DNA of 64,000 nt from Fibrobacter sp. (lineage in GTDB: Bacteria > Fibrobacterota > Fibrobacteria > Fibrobacterales > Fibrobacteraceae), in NCBI GenBank assembly GCA_024398955.1, contig JAKSIG010000007.1:1-64000 (forward strand), read 5' to 3'. Made by a program: the position numbers and the translations under genes. The notes under the pieces were generated by a model. The model made no database searches, was not told the origin of the DNA, and saw only the letters and a list, made by a program, of their open reading frames with translations. Positions 24,538-33,918 of the stretch are shown here, one piece after another (the stretch's first letter is position 1; the number at the start of each line of letters is the position of its first letter).

Positions 24538-25767
24538 ATGAATGCTGCTATCCTTACTAATGAATTTCCGCCGGAAATCTACGGTGGTGCCGGTATCCAC
24601 GTTAAGTTCCTGACTCAGGAACTGGCCAAGCTTTGCCATGTGGAAGCCCGTTGCTTTGGCGCTCAGAATGATGATGCTGATAACATTCGCGCCGTCGGTT
24701 TCAGCCGCAAGCTGGGCCTGAACCCTAAGGATGACCGTTTCCAGAAGATTTTCAAGCCCCTGGATATTAACCTGCAGTGGGCTGCCACCATGGATGACAT
24801 CGACGTTATCCATTGCCATACCTGGTACAGCCACTTTGGCGGCGTTCTCGCATCCCGCCTGTTGCAGTGTCCGCTGATTCTCACCACCCACTCCCTGGAA
24901 CCCCACCGCCCGTGGAAGGCCGAACAGCTGGGCGATGGTGGCTATGCCATGAGCTGCTGGATTGAACGTACCGCCTACGAAGCCGCCGACGGCGTCATCG
25001 CAGTGAGCGAAGGCATGAAGCGCGACGTGATGAAGCTTTACGGCGTTCCCGAAGACCGCGTGAAGGTAATCTACAACGGTATCGATCCGGACTTCTACAA
25101 GCCCACCTTCAGTAATGGCATTCTGGAAAAGTGGGGTGTAGATCCCAGCAAGCCTTTCGTGCTGTTCGTTGGCCGCATTACCCGCCAGAAGGGTATCAGC
25201 CAGCTGATCCAGGCAATTCCCCAGATCGACAAGAACGCACAGGTGGTTCTCTGCGCCGGCGCTCCCGACACTCAGGAACTTGCCGACGAATGCAAGGCCC
25301 TTATCGAAGAAGTCCAGAAGACCCGCGATGGCGTTATCTGGATTCAGGAACCGGTTCCTCACGAGGAACTCCGCGTGCTCTACAGCCACGCAACCGTGTT
25401 TGCAACTCCGTCCCTCTACGAACCCTTCGGTATCATCAACCTTGAAGCCATGAGCTGCGGTACTCCTGTGGTTGGTAGCGCTGTGGGCGGCATTCCCGAA
25501 ATCATCGTGGATGGCGAGACTGGATTCCTGGTTCCCCTGAAGGCTGTTTCCGAGACCAACTTTGAACCTGCCGACCCCAAGGCATTCCAGACCGATTTTG
25601 CAAACAAGCTGAACACCATTCTGGCCAACCCCGAAATGGCAAAGAAGATGGGCGAGGTGAGCCGCAAGCGCGCTATCGACGTCTTCAGCTGGAAGGCGAT
25701 CGCCCAGCAGACCTACGAATTCTACCAGGAATGCATTGAAAGGTACAAGAAGGAAGGCAAGCGCTAA
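24538..25767 (+). CDS. glgA: Glycogen synthase, GT4 (Corynebacterium-type) family
   Basis: I place the start at ATG 24538 (CTGGAGA upstream). An upstream ATG at 24499 would lie right at the predicted transcription start, after TATATT. The 409-aa GT-B enzyme begins AILTNEFPPEIYGGAGIHV and contains HTWYSHFGG, THSLEPHRPWKAEQL, ERTAYEAADGVIAVS, YNGIDPDFY, LFVGRITRQKG, CAGAPDT, SLYEPFGIINLEAMSCGTPVV and GGIPEIIVDGETGFLVP. These are hallmark motifs of the corynebacterial-type glycogen synthase rather than the GT5 family. It uses ADP- or UDP-glucose to extend alpha-glucan. Fibrobacter-like bacteria store glycogen, so the role fits. Confidence 0.92.
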   Translation: MNAAILTNEFPPEIYGGAGIHVKFLTQELAKLCHVEARCFGAQNDDADNIRAVGFSRKLGLNPKDDRFQKIFKPLDINLQWAATMDDIDVIHCHTWYSHFGGVLASRLLQCPLILTTHSLEPHRPWKAEQLGDGGYAMSCWIERTAYEAADGVIAVSEGMKRDVMKLYGVPEDRVKVIYNGIDPDFYKPTFSNGILEKWGVDPSKPFVLFVGRITRQKGISQLIQAIPQIDKNAQVVLCAGAPDTQELADECKALIEEVQKTRDGVIWIQEPVPHEELRVLYSHATVFATPSLYEPFGIINLEAMSCGTPVVGSAVGGIPEIIVDGETGFLVPLKAVSETNFEPADPKAFQTDFANKLNTILANPEMAKKMGEVSRKRAIDVFSWKAIAQQTYEFYQECIERYKKEGKR

Positions 25768-25833
25768 GCTGCGGTTGCCACCCTGGCCTAAACGGTGGAA
25801 AACTGGTAAATGCAGGTGAAAACCGCGGAATGG

Positions 25834-26047
25834 TAGGACTAATTTGATCAAAGTGGTTGAATAGTTCTACCAAATGCCGTCTTTTGTATACAAATTAATT
25901 CAAAAATGCCGCATGACTGCGGTTGAACTAGGACTAAAGTCGAAATGTCGTTGATTTAGTCCTATTTTTTTAGTCAATTTAGGACGATTGCTACAGACAA
26001 ATGAATAAAAATAGGACTAAACCCTAAAAATATGAGGCTTAGTCCTA
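25834..26047. repeat. Three 36-bp inverted-repeat units between glgA and dsbD
   Basis: The 25768-26088 gap lies between the 3' ends of glgA and dsbD and has no ORF. Three units of exactly 36 bp occur: 25834-25869, 25929-25964 and 26012-26047. Each is TAGGACTAA-N18-TTAGTCCTA. The right arm of the first unit has two mismatches; the other two units are perfect. Centres differ. The geometry equals that of 14777-15000, with the shared inner part ACTAA...TTAGT and a different outer tetranucleotide. Since no gene starts here, simple promoter control is unlikely. Confidence 0.7.
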
Positions 26048-26088
26048 CAATTAAAGAAAATCGCTCCAAAAGGCAAAAGGCGGTGGAA

Positions 26089-28083
26089 TTACTTTCCAGT
26101 AATCTTCTCCACGATGCCGCCGGTTGTCAAGATTTCCGGCAGCACTATCTGCTTGCTTGCGTCACCCTTGGGGTAGATTGCGTAGGCGGGAACGCCAGAC
26201 TTCCCGAGGCTGCGTAACAGTGCGTTTACCTCAGGAGTTTCGCGGGTCCAGTCTGCCTTGACGCGGGCGACGTTCAGGCTGTCCATGGCGCGAGAGAAGT
26301 CTTCGCGCCCGATGACAGCGGCCTCATTTGCCTTGCAGGTGATGCACCAGTCTGCGGTAACGTCGATGAATACGGTGCGGCTAGCCTTAGCCATTTCCTC
26401 GATCAATGCGGGGCTGTAGCGGTACCAGCCGTCTTCAGTCATCTGTTCCGCCATGCGGGCGTTAAAGCGGCCCACGACCACATTTTCGTAGCGGGGGGCG
26501 AGCAGTCCAAACCAGAGGCCTGCCAACACCACTGCAGCGCCAACGAATCCGGCGACTTCACGACCGAAGGCCGTTCCCGGAGGGGCTATCTTCCCGATGG
26601 CGAAACTTGCGGCGGCGGCGACAACAGCCACGATGGCGAAGATGCCGACGCCTGCGCCTCCGGCCTGTTCGTTCACTACCCAAAGGAGCCAGCAGACGGT
26701 TGCCAAAAGCAAAACGCCCATGGCCTTCTGCAGGTATGCCATCCAGATTCCTGGCTTAGGCAAGTGCTTCTGCACGGCGGGGAAGAACGACACCAGAAGA
26801 TAGGGGAGGGCAAGTCCAAGTCCTGCAGCCGTAAAGAACAGGAACAGCACCGGCAGACTTGCCGTAAAGGCGAATCCCATGGCGGTCCCAAGGAAGGGGG
26901 CGGAACAGGGGGTGCTCAGCAAAACGAGAAGCGCTCCCGTAAAGAAGGCGCCAGCAAGGCCAGACTTGCTGCCGGCGGCGTCCATCTTGGTGGTGGCGCT
27001 CCAGGGGAGCCATACTTCAAAGACTCCAAAGAAACTCATGGCGAAGGCGGTCAGGATTACCACCATGAAGGCAATAAAGCCCGCGCTCTGGAACTGCATT
27101 CCCCATCCGGCATTGCCGCCACCAATCTTGATGGCGCTGATAATGGCTGCCAGAATCCAGAAGCTGCAAAGGATGCCTGCGGTAGTGCTAAGGCCCGATG
27201 CCAGCAGGCGGCTGCGGGATTCCCCTGCCTGCTTCACCAGACTGAAAATCTTGAGGGAGAGAACCGGAAGCACGCAAGGCATCAGGTTCAGGATGATGCC
27301 CCCGACGAAGGCGAAGAACAGGAGCGCCAGGGTGCCGGCGGCGCTTGCATCCGGATTCGCCGCAATGCTTGCATCTTGATTTTCCGTGACGTTTGTTTCC
27401 TCGGCGCTTGCGTTCTGATTTGCCTTAGCGTTTGCATTTTCGGCGCCTGCTTCATTTGAGTTGTCTGCGGTCGAGGCATTTGCGTCGTCTGCAAAGTCCA
27501 TCGCTATGTTGAACTTTTCCTTCTTCGGCTCAGTTCCTTCTCCATTGTTTTTTTTTAAGTCTGCGCCTGCATTTGCAGACCCGTCAAGAGAGATCGTCTT
27601 TTGAGCGGGTGCCAGGCAGATGGAATTGTCGCAGGCCTGGTAATGGAAAGTGACTGTAGTAGAAAGGCTGTCGCAGTTGGCGGCCACGCTGTCGATGGGT
27701 AGCACCACCTGGAAGTTTCCCTTGAAAACAAGATTTTCTAGGTCAAGGGCCTCGCTGTATTCCTTGATCGGTGTGGGCCATACGGGGTCGCCAAAGAAAA
27801 TTCCATGGGCCTTGACTTCAACAGAGGAGGGCTTCAGGAATTCATCGGCTGCCACATTGGCGTTAACGTGCCAGTTGTCGGGAATGACAATTTCTATGGT
27901 CAGCTTGGAGCCGGTTTTAAGTTCGCCTGCAGAGTAAGTCATCCTCATGTCCGGAGGCGGCATGCTGTTCATGTTGAATTCTTCTGCAAAGCCTGTCAAC
28001 GGGAAAATCAGTAGCAAAAAGAATACAGCTACACTTTGCAAACTATTGTTGACAAAATAACGGTCTTTCTGTTTTTTACACAT
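26089..28083 (-). CDS. dsbD: Protein-disulfide reductase, DsbD-like
   Basis: The 664-aa membrane protein moves reducing power from cytoplasmic thioredoxin to the periplasm. It has a signal/anchor segment, an N-terminal DsbD-alpha-like domain with a Cys pair in CDNSIC, and an Ala/Asn-rich linker of about 60 residues. A multi-span region follows with LMPCVLPVLSLK and TPCSAPFLGT (the two membrane Cys), then a C-terminal thioredoxin-like domain with WCITCK near residue 580. All three Cys pairs are present, so electron relay looks intact. The linker, rich in repeated NAS/ADN units, is unusual. It is divergent from the ECF sigma gene at 28141. Confidence 0.92.
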   Translation of the reverse strand: MCKKQKDRYFVNNSLQSVAVFFLLLIFPLTGFAEEFNMNSMPPPDMRMTYSAGELKTGSKLTIEIVIPDNWHVNANVAADEFLKPSSVEVKAHGIFFGDPVWPTPIKEYSEALDLENLVFKGNFQVVLPIDSVAANCDSLSTTVTFHYQACDNSICLAPAQKTISLDGSANAGADLKKNNGEGTEPKKEKFNIAMDFADDANASTADNSNEAGAENANAKANQNASAEETNVTENQDASIAANPDASAAGTLALLFFAFVGGIILNLMPCVLPVLSLKIFSLVKQAGESRSRLLASGLSTTAGILCSFWILAAIISAIKIGGGNAGWGMQFQSAGFIAFMVVILTAFAMSFFGVFEVWLPWSATTKMDAAGSKSGLAGAFFTGALLVLLSTPCSAPFLGTAMGFAFTASLPVLFLFFTAAGLGLALPYLLVSFFPAVQKHLPKPGIWMAYLQKAMGVLLLATVCWLLWVVNEQAGGAGVGIFAIVAVVAAAASFAIGKIAPPGTAFGREVAGFVGAAVVLAGLWFGLLAPRYENVVVGRFNARMAEQMTEDGWYRYSPALIEEMAKASRTVFIDVTADWCITCKANEAAVIGREDFSRAMDSLNVARVKADWTRETPEVNALLRSLGKSGVPAYAIYPKGDASKQIVLPEILTTGGIVEKITGK

Positions 28084-28140
28084 AAACTTTCGTAAATTTG
28101 GCCCAACTGAAAGCTTGCTGTCAAAATTCCCGTTTAGTAT

Positions 28141-28755
28141 ATGACCTCGAGAATTTTTTCAGAAAAAACAAACACCTGGGTGGAAAATGTTTGGCGCAAA
28201 CACGCTCCCCAAATTTACAAACAATGTCGCATTCGGAGTAGCAGCAAGGAGTCTGCAGACGATCTTTTTCAGGAAGTCGCCTTCAGATTTTGCAAGTTCG
28301 CTCCGATTCTCAATACAGATGCATCTTTGTGGTGCTGGTTCCGTACGGTAATCGCCCATACGCATTGCGAAATGTATCGCAAGGGCGGTAAAGTCCTACC
28401 AATATCCCATTTGTCGGAACGCCTGGCTTCCTATGATTCCTATCCAGAAAGTGTCTCGGTTCACTTTCAGGATAATCAAGAGCAGAAATCAATTCAGGAT
28501 GAACTTCGTTTCTTTCTTGAAGGCTTGGCCCCTCTAGAACGGATGATCGTTGAGGTGTCCTTTCTTGGAGGTGTGACTCTTTTGGAATTGTCTCGAATTC
28601 TGGGGTTATCAAAGAGCAATTTGTCAAGAATTCGTAGTATTGCCCTTAAAAAAATGGCTATGCGAAAATTTGAAAGAGATCTGCAGATGAAAAAGATGGA
28701 TGCTCCAACAGTTCTTTTGGAAGATTTGCTCACGAGCTCCGTCGAAATTTCGTAA
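28141..28755 (+). CDS. ECF-type RNA polymerase sigma factor
   Basis: The 204-aa protein has region 2 motifs (ADDLFQEVAFRFCKF and LWCWFRTVIAHTHCEMYRKGG) and region 4 motifs (LAPLERMIVEVSFLGGVTLLELSRILGLSKSNLSRIRSIALKKM). This matches sigma-70 family ECF factors. It heads a likely operon: the propeller gene starts 9 nt after its stop. No anti-sigma gene is next to it. It may control envelope or secretion genes. The start codon lacks a clear ribosome-binding site and lies close to a TAGTAT box, so the mRNA may be nearly leaderless. Confidence 0.85.
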   Translation: MTSRIFSEKTNTWVENVWRKHAPQIYKQCRIRSSSKESADDLFQEVAFRFCKFAPILNTDASLWCWFRTVIAHTHCEMYRKGGKVLPISHLSERLASYDSYPESVSVHFQDNQEQKSIQDELRFFLEGLAPLERMIVEVSFLGGVTLLELSRILGLSKSNLSRIRSIALKKMAMRKFERDLQMKKMDAPTVLLEDLLTSSVEIS

Positions 28756-28764
28756 TTTTAGAAT

Positions 28765-30936
28765 GTGAAATTTTATGCGTTACTGATATTGTGCTTTTTG
28801 CTGTCCTGTCCCGCAATTGCCGCAGGAGACTGGCGCACGTTTTCTCATCCGTTTCCTGTTCGAGGTGCGGTTGCTCATGGCGACGGTGTCCTGTTAGCGA
28901 CAGATGGAGGTATTCGTTACCGCACTATGGATGGAGACTTCGTATTCCATTCTGAAGATGGTCTCGAGACTTCCTCTTTTTATGCCGTAGCAAAATCTTC
29001 CTTGGGTGTATTTGCCGTTTCTGAATACGGTCTAATTGCGACCATGACGGGAGATGGGTCTTCCTGGAGAGTCGTCAATCGCTCCTATCTGACGAATAAC
29101 GTGAGGGTCCGTCCCGATATTGTAACGCTTGCCGGCTCCATTCTTGTAATAGCCTTTGATGACCGTCTGGCCTTCTTCGATTTGGTCCGTAGCGTTTCTG
29201 TGCTGACAATCGAAAAGATTGCGGACCGGTCCATGTCCATTTCCCCAGTCGATAAGCTTGTAGCCCGTGGGGACTCACTCTATGTTCGTATGGGCGATAA
29301 GGCTTATGTCCGCAAGATGAACTGGAAAGATCTGGGAGCCGATTATCAGTTAAGCAATCCGGAATCCTGGAGCTTAGTCAAGGATATGTCCAAGGTTTCG
29401 GGCTTGCCTGCCCCCGATTTGAGTAAAATCGAGGTAGATGGCGATACTCTGGGCTTTGACTTCCTTTTTGAAAAGAAGGACCCTGATTCAGACAAGATGA
29501 CCAGTCGCATCAAGTGGATTGTCAAAATTCCACGTGGATATTTTTTGATATCAGATGAGATGATCATCTTCTATAATGGAAAGCCCAAGGAAAAGGGCTA
29601 TGTGAATGTTTCTGATTTTGCAACCTATATGCTGGGTGAAACCTATGAAATCAGTGCGTTACCTGTAGGTGGTGCGATTGCGGCTTCCCCGCAAGGTGGA
29701 CTCAGCTACTGTAATGGTAACCAGTGGAGAGAGACGACTTATCCTCTTGAAAAAAGGGGTAGCTATTCATCTGCATATTCCGTTCGAATGAAGATGCTCT
29801 CTTCCACGCCCGATGGACATGTTTTCTTCCACATCTGGGGACACGGCTACTTTATTTACTCCAACTGGGGTGAACGACTGGAACATTCGTTCCTGGCAAC
29901 CGACGATCTTTGTTTTGATAGTTTCCTTAGCGAAACTCCCTACGTTGTTTCTACGGCATCTGCACCTGCCCCCGATGGTTCCGGATTCCTTACGGTAGCA
30001 TCATCTACAGATGGTTACACGGTCGTTTACTTTACCAACGACGGCGATGTCCATTGTGCAAAAAATATTGGCAGTTCCAGTCTGGCAGGCCCCATGATTG
30101 CAAGAACCGCTGAAGACGGTTCCTGGCGATTGTACATTGGTTCCCGTGATGGCGCTGCAATCCAGGCTGATGGCGGACTCGACGAAATTCGTTTTCCTTC
30201 ACCTAAGAGCAATGGCGGTGAACTTTCCGATGGTACGGTAAAACTCTATCGCGGTCTCAATACCACTTTAGTGGATATGGTTTACGACACCGTTGCCAAC
30301 AGACTCTGGGTTGCATCTATGGCCAACCTGGCTTATCTTGATGAGGAACTGGATACCTTAATGACACCCACTTCTGTAAAGGGACTGCGTGGAGCCGATT
30401 ATACGTCCCTTGATGTGGATGTTCATGGCAACCTGTGGGTGGGAACTGCAAATCAGGGTGCCTATCGCCTAAGCCTTAAAGGCAAGTCTCCTGACACGCT
30501 TTCTGTAGAACACTTTACCGCTAGAATGGGCCTGCTGTCTGATGATGTTTCCGACATTTCTGTAGACGCAGTCCTTGGCGCAGTTTGGTTTTCTCATGGA
30601 AAGGGCGTAAGCCGTTATTTTAGGAATGACCTTAAGTATGCCGAAAAGAATATGACGGATTCCTCTTCTGCAGATGTGGTGGCCTATCCAGTACCTTTCA
30701 GGCCGATGGTTCACGATCATTTTACTATCGACCATATTGCCGAAGATGCCGTTGTCAGTATTTTTAACCGCGGCGGAGCCCTTATTCGTTCCTTTAGCGG
30801 GAATGATATCCTGGGTGGTCGCCTTGAATGGAACGGTCTAGGTAAAGACGACAAGCTGGTGGCTCCCGGAGTTTACTATTACGTTGTAAGAACTTCATCC
30901 AAGACGAAAAAGGGCAAGTTCCTCATTATTCATTAA
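28765..30936 (+). CDS. Secreted beta-propeller protein with FlgD/type IX-like C-terminal domain
   Basis: The 723-aa protein has a signal peptide (about 1-20) and a repeat-rich body with propeller blades. These include GVLLATDGGIRY, YTSLDVDVHGNLWVGT and VSDISVDAVLGAVWFSHGKGVSRYF, similar to two-component-regulator propellers. The last 85 residues (YPVPFRP, VSIFNRGGALI, LEWNGLG, APGVYYYVVR) form a FlgD/sorting-type Ig domain. PorZ of type IX secretion has a similar plan (propellers plus C-terminal domain), so a PorZ-like role is possible but not shown. It is in the operon with the ECF sigma factor. Confidence 0.75.
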   Translation: MKFYALLILCFLLSCPAIAAGDWRTFSHPFPVRGAVAHGDGVLLATDGGIRYRTMDGDFVFHSEDGLETSSFYAVAKSSLGVFAVSEYGLIATMTGDGSSWRVVNRSYLTNNVRVRPDIVTLAGSILVIAFDDRLAFFDLVRSVSVLTIEKIADRSMSISPVDKLVARGDSLYVRMGDKAYVRKMNWKDLGADYQLSNPESWSLVKDMSKVSGLPAPDLSKIEVDGDTLGFDFLFEKKDPDSDKMTSRIKWIVKIPRGYFLISDEMIIFYNGKPKEKGYVNVSDFATYMLGETYEISALPVGGAIAASPQGGLSYCNGNQWRETTYPLEKRGSYSSAYSVRMKMLSSTPDGHVFFHIWGHGYFIYSNWGERLEHSFLATDDLCFDSFLSETPYVVSTASAPAPDGSGFLTVASSTDGYTVVYFTNDGDVHCAKNIGSSSLAGPMIARTAEDGSWRLYIGSRDGAAIQADGGLDEIRFPSPKSNGGELSDGTVKLYRGLNTTLVDMVYDTVANRLWVASMANLAYLDEELDTLMTPTSVKGLRGADYTSLDVDVHGNLWVGTANQGAYRLSLKGKSPDTLSVEHFTARMGLLSDDVSDISVDAVLGAVWFSHGKGVSRYFRNDLKYAEKNMTDSSSADVVAYPVPFRPMVHDHFTIDHIAEDAVVSIFNRGGALIRSFSGNDILGGRLEWNGLGKDDKLVAPGVYYYVVRTSSKTKKGKFLIIH

Positions 30937-30949
30937 TCAGAAAGTCATT

Positions 30950-31423
30950 ATGAAAAAGCTGTTTTTTATTTGTAGCTGCGTGTGTGTTCTGCTTTGCGCC
31001 TGCGCAGGAGAACGTCAGGGCCTTGTTTGCGAGGAGATGGAATACCGCCTGAATACCATGGCCTACTCTCCGGACCAGCGCGCCTATGCCGAAGAGGAAC
31101 TTCGTGTCTGCCGCGAAGAAGAAGCTCAAAAGAAGGCTGCCGGTGCAGCAGAGCGCAAGAGCATTTATGATCGTTTTGCTGCCAGTGACTCTACCAAGTC
31201 CCAGGAACCTTTGGTGGCTGATTCCGTAAAAAAGGCCGAGGCGAACGAGGGCATTTCCGTGTCCAATGCGCTGAAGGATTCCTCGGGCCAGGAGACCGTG
31301 AGCATCTATGAACGCTACGGTAGCAAGACTGGTGCGGAAGAAAGCTCTGCTGCCGAAACAATCAAAGATCCTGCAGAATCAGTGGCCGACACCTCTGCAA
31401 GTGATGCTGCCAACTTCCAGTAG
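30950..31423 (+). CDS. Small lipoprotein of unknown function
   Basis: The 157-aa protein begins MKKLFFICSCVCVLLCACAGE, a lipoprotein signal with Cys at the lipobox LCACA. The mature part is charged and low-complexity, with two copies of a SIYDRF/SIYERY motif (about residues 69 and 118) and two further Cys near the N-terminus. I do not recognise a family. It lies 13 nt after the propeller gene and 17 nt before cca, so all are likely cotranscribed. Confidence 0.7.
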   Translation: MKKLFFICSCVCVLLCACAGERQGLVCEEMEYRLNTMAYSPDQRAYAEEELRVCREEEAQKKAAGAAERKSIYDRFAASDSTKSQEPLVADSVKKAEANEGISVSNALKDSSGQETVSIYERYGSKTGAEESSAAETIKDPAESVADTSASDAANFQ

Positions 31424-31440
31424 TTTTATACGGGCTCCTT

Positions 31441-32751
31441 ATGGCAACTGTGCAGACTCTCGCGGGTGAATCATTTGAACCCGAACTTCCTAAGCGCCTG
31501 CTTAAAATTGCAGGTGAAATTCGTGAAGCTGGCGGCCGCGCCTATCTGGTTGGTGGTTGGGTTCGCGATGCCATGCTAGGTGGTAACTGCCGCGATTACG
31601 ACATCGAAGTTTATGACATGGAACAGGATGATCTCATAGCCATTCTTTCCAAGTTCGGTCGCTGTAATTTGGTAGGAAAGGCTTTTGGTGTCATTCATCT
31701 TTCCATGAAGGGTGAGTCTCTGGACTTTTCCTTTCCGCGCACCGAAAGTAAGGTGGGTTACGGTCATCGCGGTTTTGTGGTCAAGACCGATGCAAAGCTG
31801 ACCTTCAAGGAGGCTGCACTCCGTCGAGATTTTACCATTAATGCCATGGGAATGGAACTGCCCGACCTTACTCTTTGCGACCCGTATAACGGTGTGGAAG
31901 ATCTGAAGGCAGGAGTCCTCCGCCATGTGGGACCTGCCTTCGCCGAGGATTCCTTGCGCATCCTTCGGGGCGTCCAGTTTGCAAGCCGCTTCAGGCTCCA
32001 TCTTGCTCCCGAAACTGTAGAAATGTGCCGCACCCTTTCTCTGGACGATCTTTCCATTGAACGTCTTTTCGAGGAATTTAAGAAGTGGCTGTTGAAGCCG
32101 GGCAGGCCCTCTCTCGGCTTGCAGGCCTTTCGAGATATCAAGCTGGACGAATACTTTCCCGAAATCAAGCCTCTTGCCGAAGGGGAAGATGGCTGGATTA
32201 AGCTTGGCGACCTACTGAACAGTCTGTCCCAGGAATCCGGCTTTAGTGATGAAGAAAGAATGGTCCTGATGTTTAGCGGTTTGCTGGCCGGCAATGCAGT
32301 CTGTATAAATCAAGATGTAAAAACCTGTGACGAAGAAACCGTACTTAAGTTCATTGCCCGCATTACCAACGAAATAAAGCTGGTTCGTGGGGTTCCGCTC
32401 CTGCTTAAGTATGCCTTTACTGTTTCGGAGCTTCCTTCGGATTCTGCAATACGCAGGCTCTCGGTGGCTCTTGGAGGCCTACGCCTCCTGACCGCTTTCA
32501 TTAGGCATAATCCGCTTTGCGACTCTGCTGGCCGAACGCTTCTTGCCGACAGTTTCAAGTCTCGTGCCGTACAGCTGGGTGTTTACGAGAAGGCGCCTGT
32601 TGCCTACCTTACCGGAAAGATGCTTATGGATTTAGGAGTCCAGCCCGGAAAGCAGATGGGCGAACTGATCAAGAAGAGCTTCGAGCTCCAGCTGGATGGT
32701 GAAATTACCGACGCCGATGCCGCCCAGTCCTGGGCACGCGAACAGTTATGA
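31441..32751 (+). CDS. cca: Class II CCA-adding/poly(A) polymerase-type nucleotidyltransferase
   Basis: The 436-aa enzyme has the class II nucleotidyltransferase head: LVGGWVRDAMLGG, RDYDIEVY (catalytic Asp pair), FGVIHL, RRDFTINAMGMEL, DPYNGVEDLKAGVLRHV and the EDSLRILRGVQFASRFRL motif. It adds CCA to tRNA 3' ends or A to RNA tails. The nucleotide-selecting EDxxR motif is present. A bacterial poly(A) polymerase cannot be excluded. No HD domain is obvious in the C-terminal part. It is the last gene of the ECF-sigma operon. Confidence 0.88.
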   Translation: MATVQTLAGESFEPELPKRLLKIAGEIREAGGRAYLVGGWVRDAMLGGNCRDYDIEVYDMEQDDLIAILSKFGRCNLVGKAFGVIHLSMKGESLDFSFPRTESKVGYGHRGFVVKTDAKLTFKEAALRRDFTINAMGMELPDLTLCDPYNGVEDLKAGVLRHVGPAFAEDSLRILRGVQFASRFRLHLAPETVEMCRTLSLDDLSIERLFEEFKKWLLKPGRPSLGLQAFRDIKLDEYFPEIKPLAEGEDGWIKLGDLLNSLSQESGFSDEERMVLMFSGLLAGNAVCINQDVKTCDEETVLKFIARITNEIKLVRGVPLLLKYAFTVSELPSDSAIRRLSVALGGLRLLTAFIRHNPLCDSAGRTLLADSFKSRAVQLGVYEKAPVAYLTGKMLMDLGVQPGKQMGELIKKSFELQLDGEITDADAAQSWAREQL

Positions 32752-32777
32752 TGCAAGGGGCTCTGCGCCCTGTATCG

Positions 32778-33881
32778 TCATTTCCAGCGGAAGGCGCCTG
32801 TAATTCCTGCAGGTACGCAGAATACAATCATTGGGATCTGAATTAATTCCGTAGGAATGAATGCAATCATCTTTTTCTTGCTGTGCAGCTTCCAGGCGGC
32901 AATTCCCAAAAAGATGAAGTCAATGATAAATTTGGGTAAAATGCTGAACACGCACCACTGCCACGGACAGTCAAAGAAGGCTACGCACCAGGGGCTAATG
33001 AACATCCAGATGTAGTAGGTGTAAATCAAGGTCAGCAACAGTACGTAGGCCTTGTTTTCGTAACTGGTCCCATTGCTGCTCCAGCGGGCGCGCTGGTTGA
33101 ACAGTTGCTTCCAGGTGTGGACCGGCTCCGTTTCGATGACTGCTTCCTTGTCAAGATTGTAGCAAACCCTGGTCCCAGGAATCTTCATCATTTTATGAAT
33201 GAGCATGTCATCATCGCCGCTGCTCAGGTTGATAAGATCGCCAAAGCCGCCAACCTTAAAGAACAGCTCCTTCTTGTAGGCCAGGCAAGCGGCGCTTGCC
33301 ACGATGGGGTGGCCCCAGCTAAAGCCAGCCGCTTCCATGGCGGTGTAGCCCAAGGTTTCCAACTTCTGAAAAAGATGGGGCATGGTGCGTGTGCCGTTGT
33401 TCTGTTTTGGGCCCTGCACAATGCAGATGCCGTCGGTAAAGCGGCCTGCCATTGCCGTAATCCAGCTCTTGCGGGGGATACAGTCGGCGTCCATGGTTAA
33501 AAGTACGTCGTACTTTGCAATCTTGAAGGCGCTTTCGAGGGCTCGCTTCTTGGGGCTTGCAATCTGGGGTAGGTTCGGGTCCAGCGACAGGATTCTAAAG
33601 CGAGAGTGGCTTGCTGCAAATTTTTCAAGAATTTCCTTAGTGGAGTCCGTGGAGCGGTCGTCTACACAGATAACTTCCCACTCGCCCGCGTAGTCCTGGG
33701 CGGCCAGGGCCTCCAAGGTTCGAAGGGCGAATTCTTCTTCGTTACGCATGGGAACAACGACGGAAACCGTGGGGGTCGCCTTTACGCCCTTATAGCGGTG
33801 CGTCTTCAAAAGTCCTATTACAAAAAATAGGAACAGCAGCACATAAAGCGCTGTAAGACTTCCGATAATAATACTACCCAT
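32778..33881 (-). CDS. Membrane-anchored GT2 family glycosyltransferase
   Basis: The 367-aa protein has one N-terminal membrane helix (about 4-24), a GT2 catalytic domain and two or three C-terminal helices. Motifs include VSVVVPMRNEE, VICVDDRSTDST, LLTMDADC (DxD-like), GDDDML and the acceptor-site QRARW. It resembles processive or ceramide/polysaccharide glycosyltransferases that build surface glycans or glycolipids. The sugar is unknown. It converges with cca and is divergent from lpxA, with 37 nt between the start codons. Confidence 0.88.
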   Translation of the reverse strand: MGSIIIGSLTALYVLLFLFFVIGLLKTHRYKGVKATPTVSVVVPMRNEEEFALRTLEALAAQDYAGEWEVICVDDRSTDSTKEILEKFAASHSRFRILSLDPNLPQIASPKKRALESAFKIAKYDVLLTMDADCIPRKSWITAMAGRFTDGICIVQGPKQNNGTRTMPHLFQKLETLGYTAMEAAGFSWGHPIVASAACLAYKKELFFKVGGFGDLINLSSGDDDMLIHKMMKIPGTRVCYNLDKEAVIETEPVHTWKQLFNQRARWSSNGTSYENKAYVLLLTLIYTYYIWMFISPWCVAFFDCPWQWCVFSILPKFIIDFIFLGIAAWKLHSKKKMIAFIPTELIQIPMIVFCVPAGITGAFRWK

Positions 33882-33918
33882 GGTGTCCGCAAATTTAGGA
33901 AATTTCTACCTTTTAATC

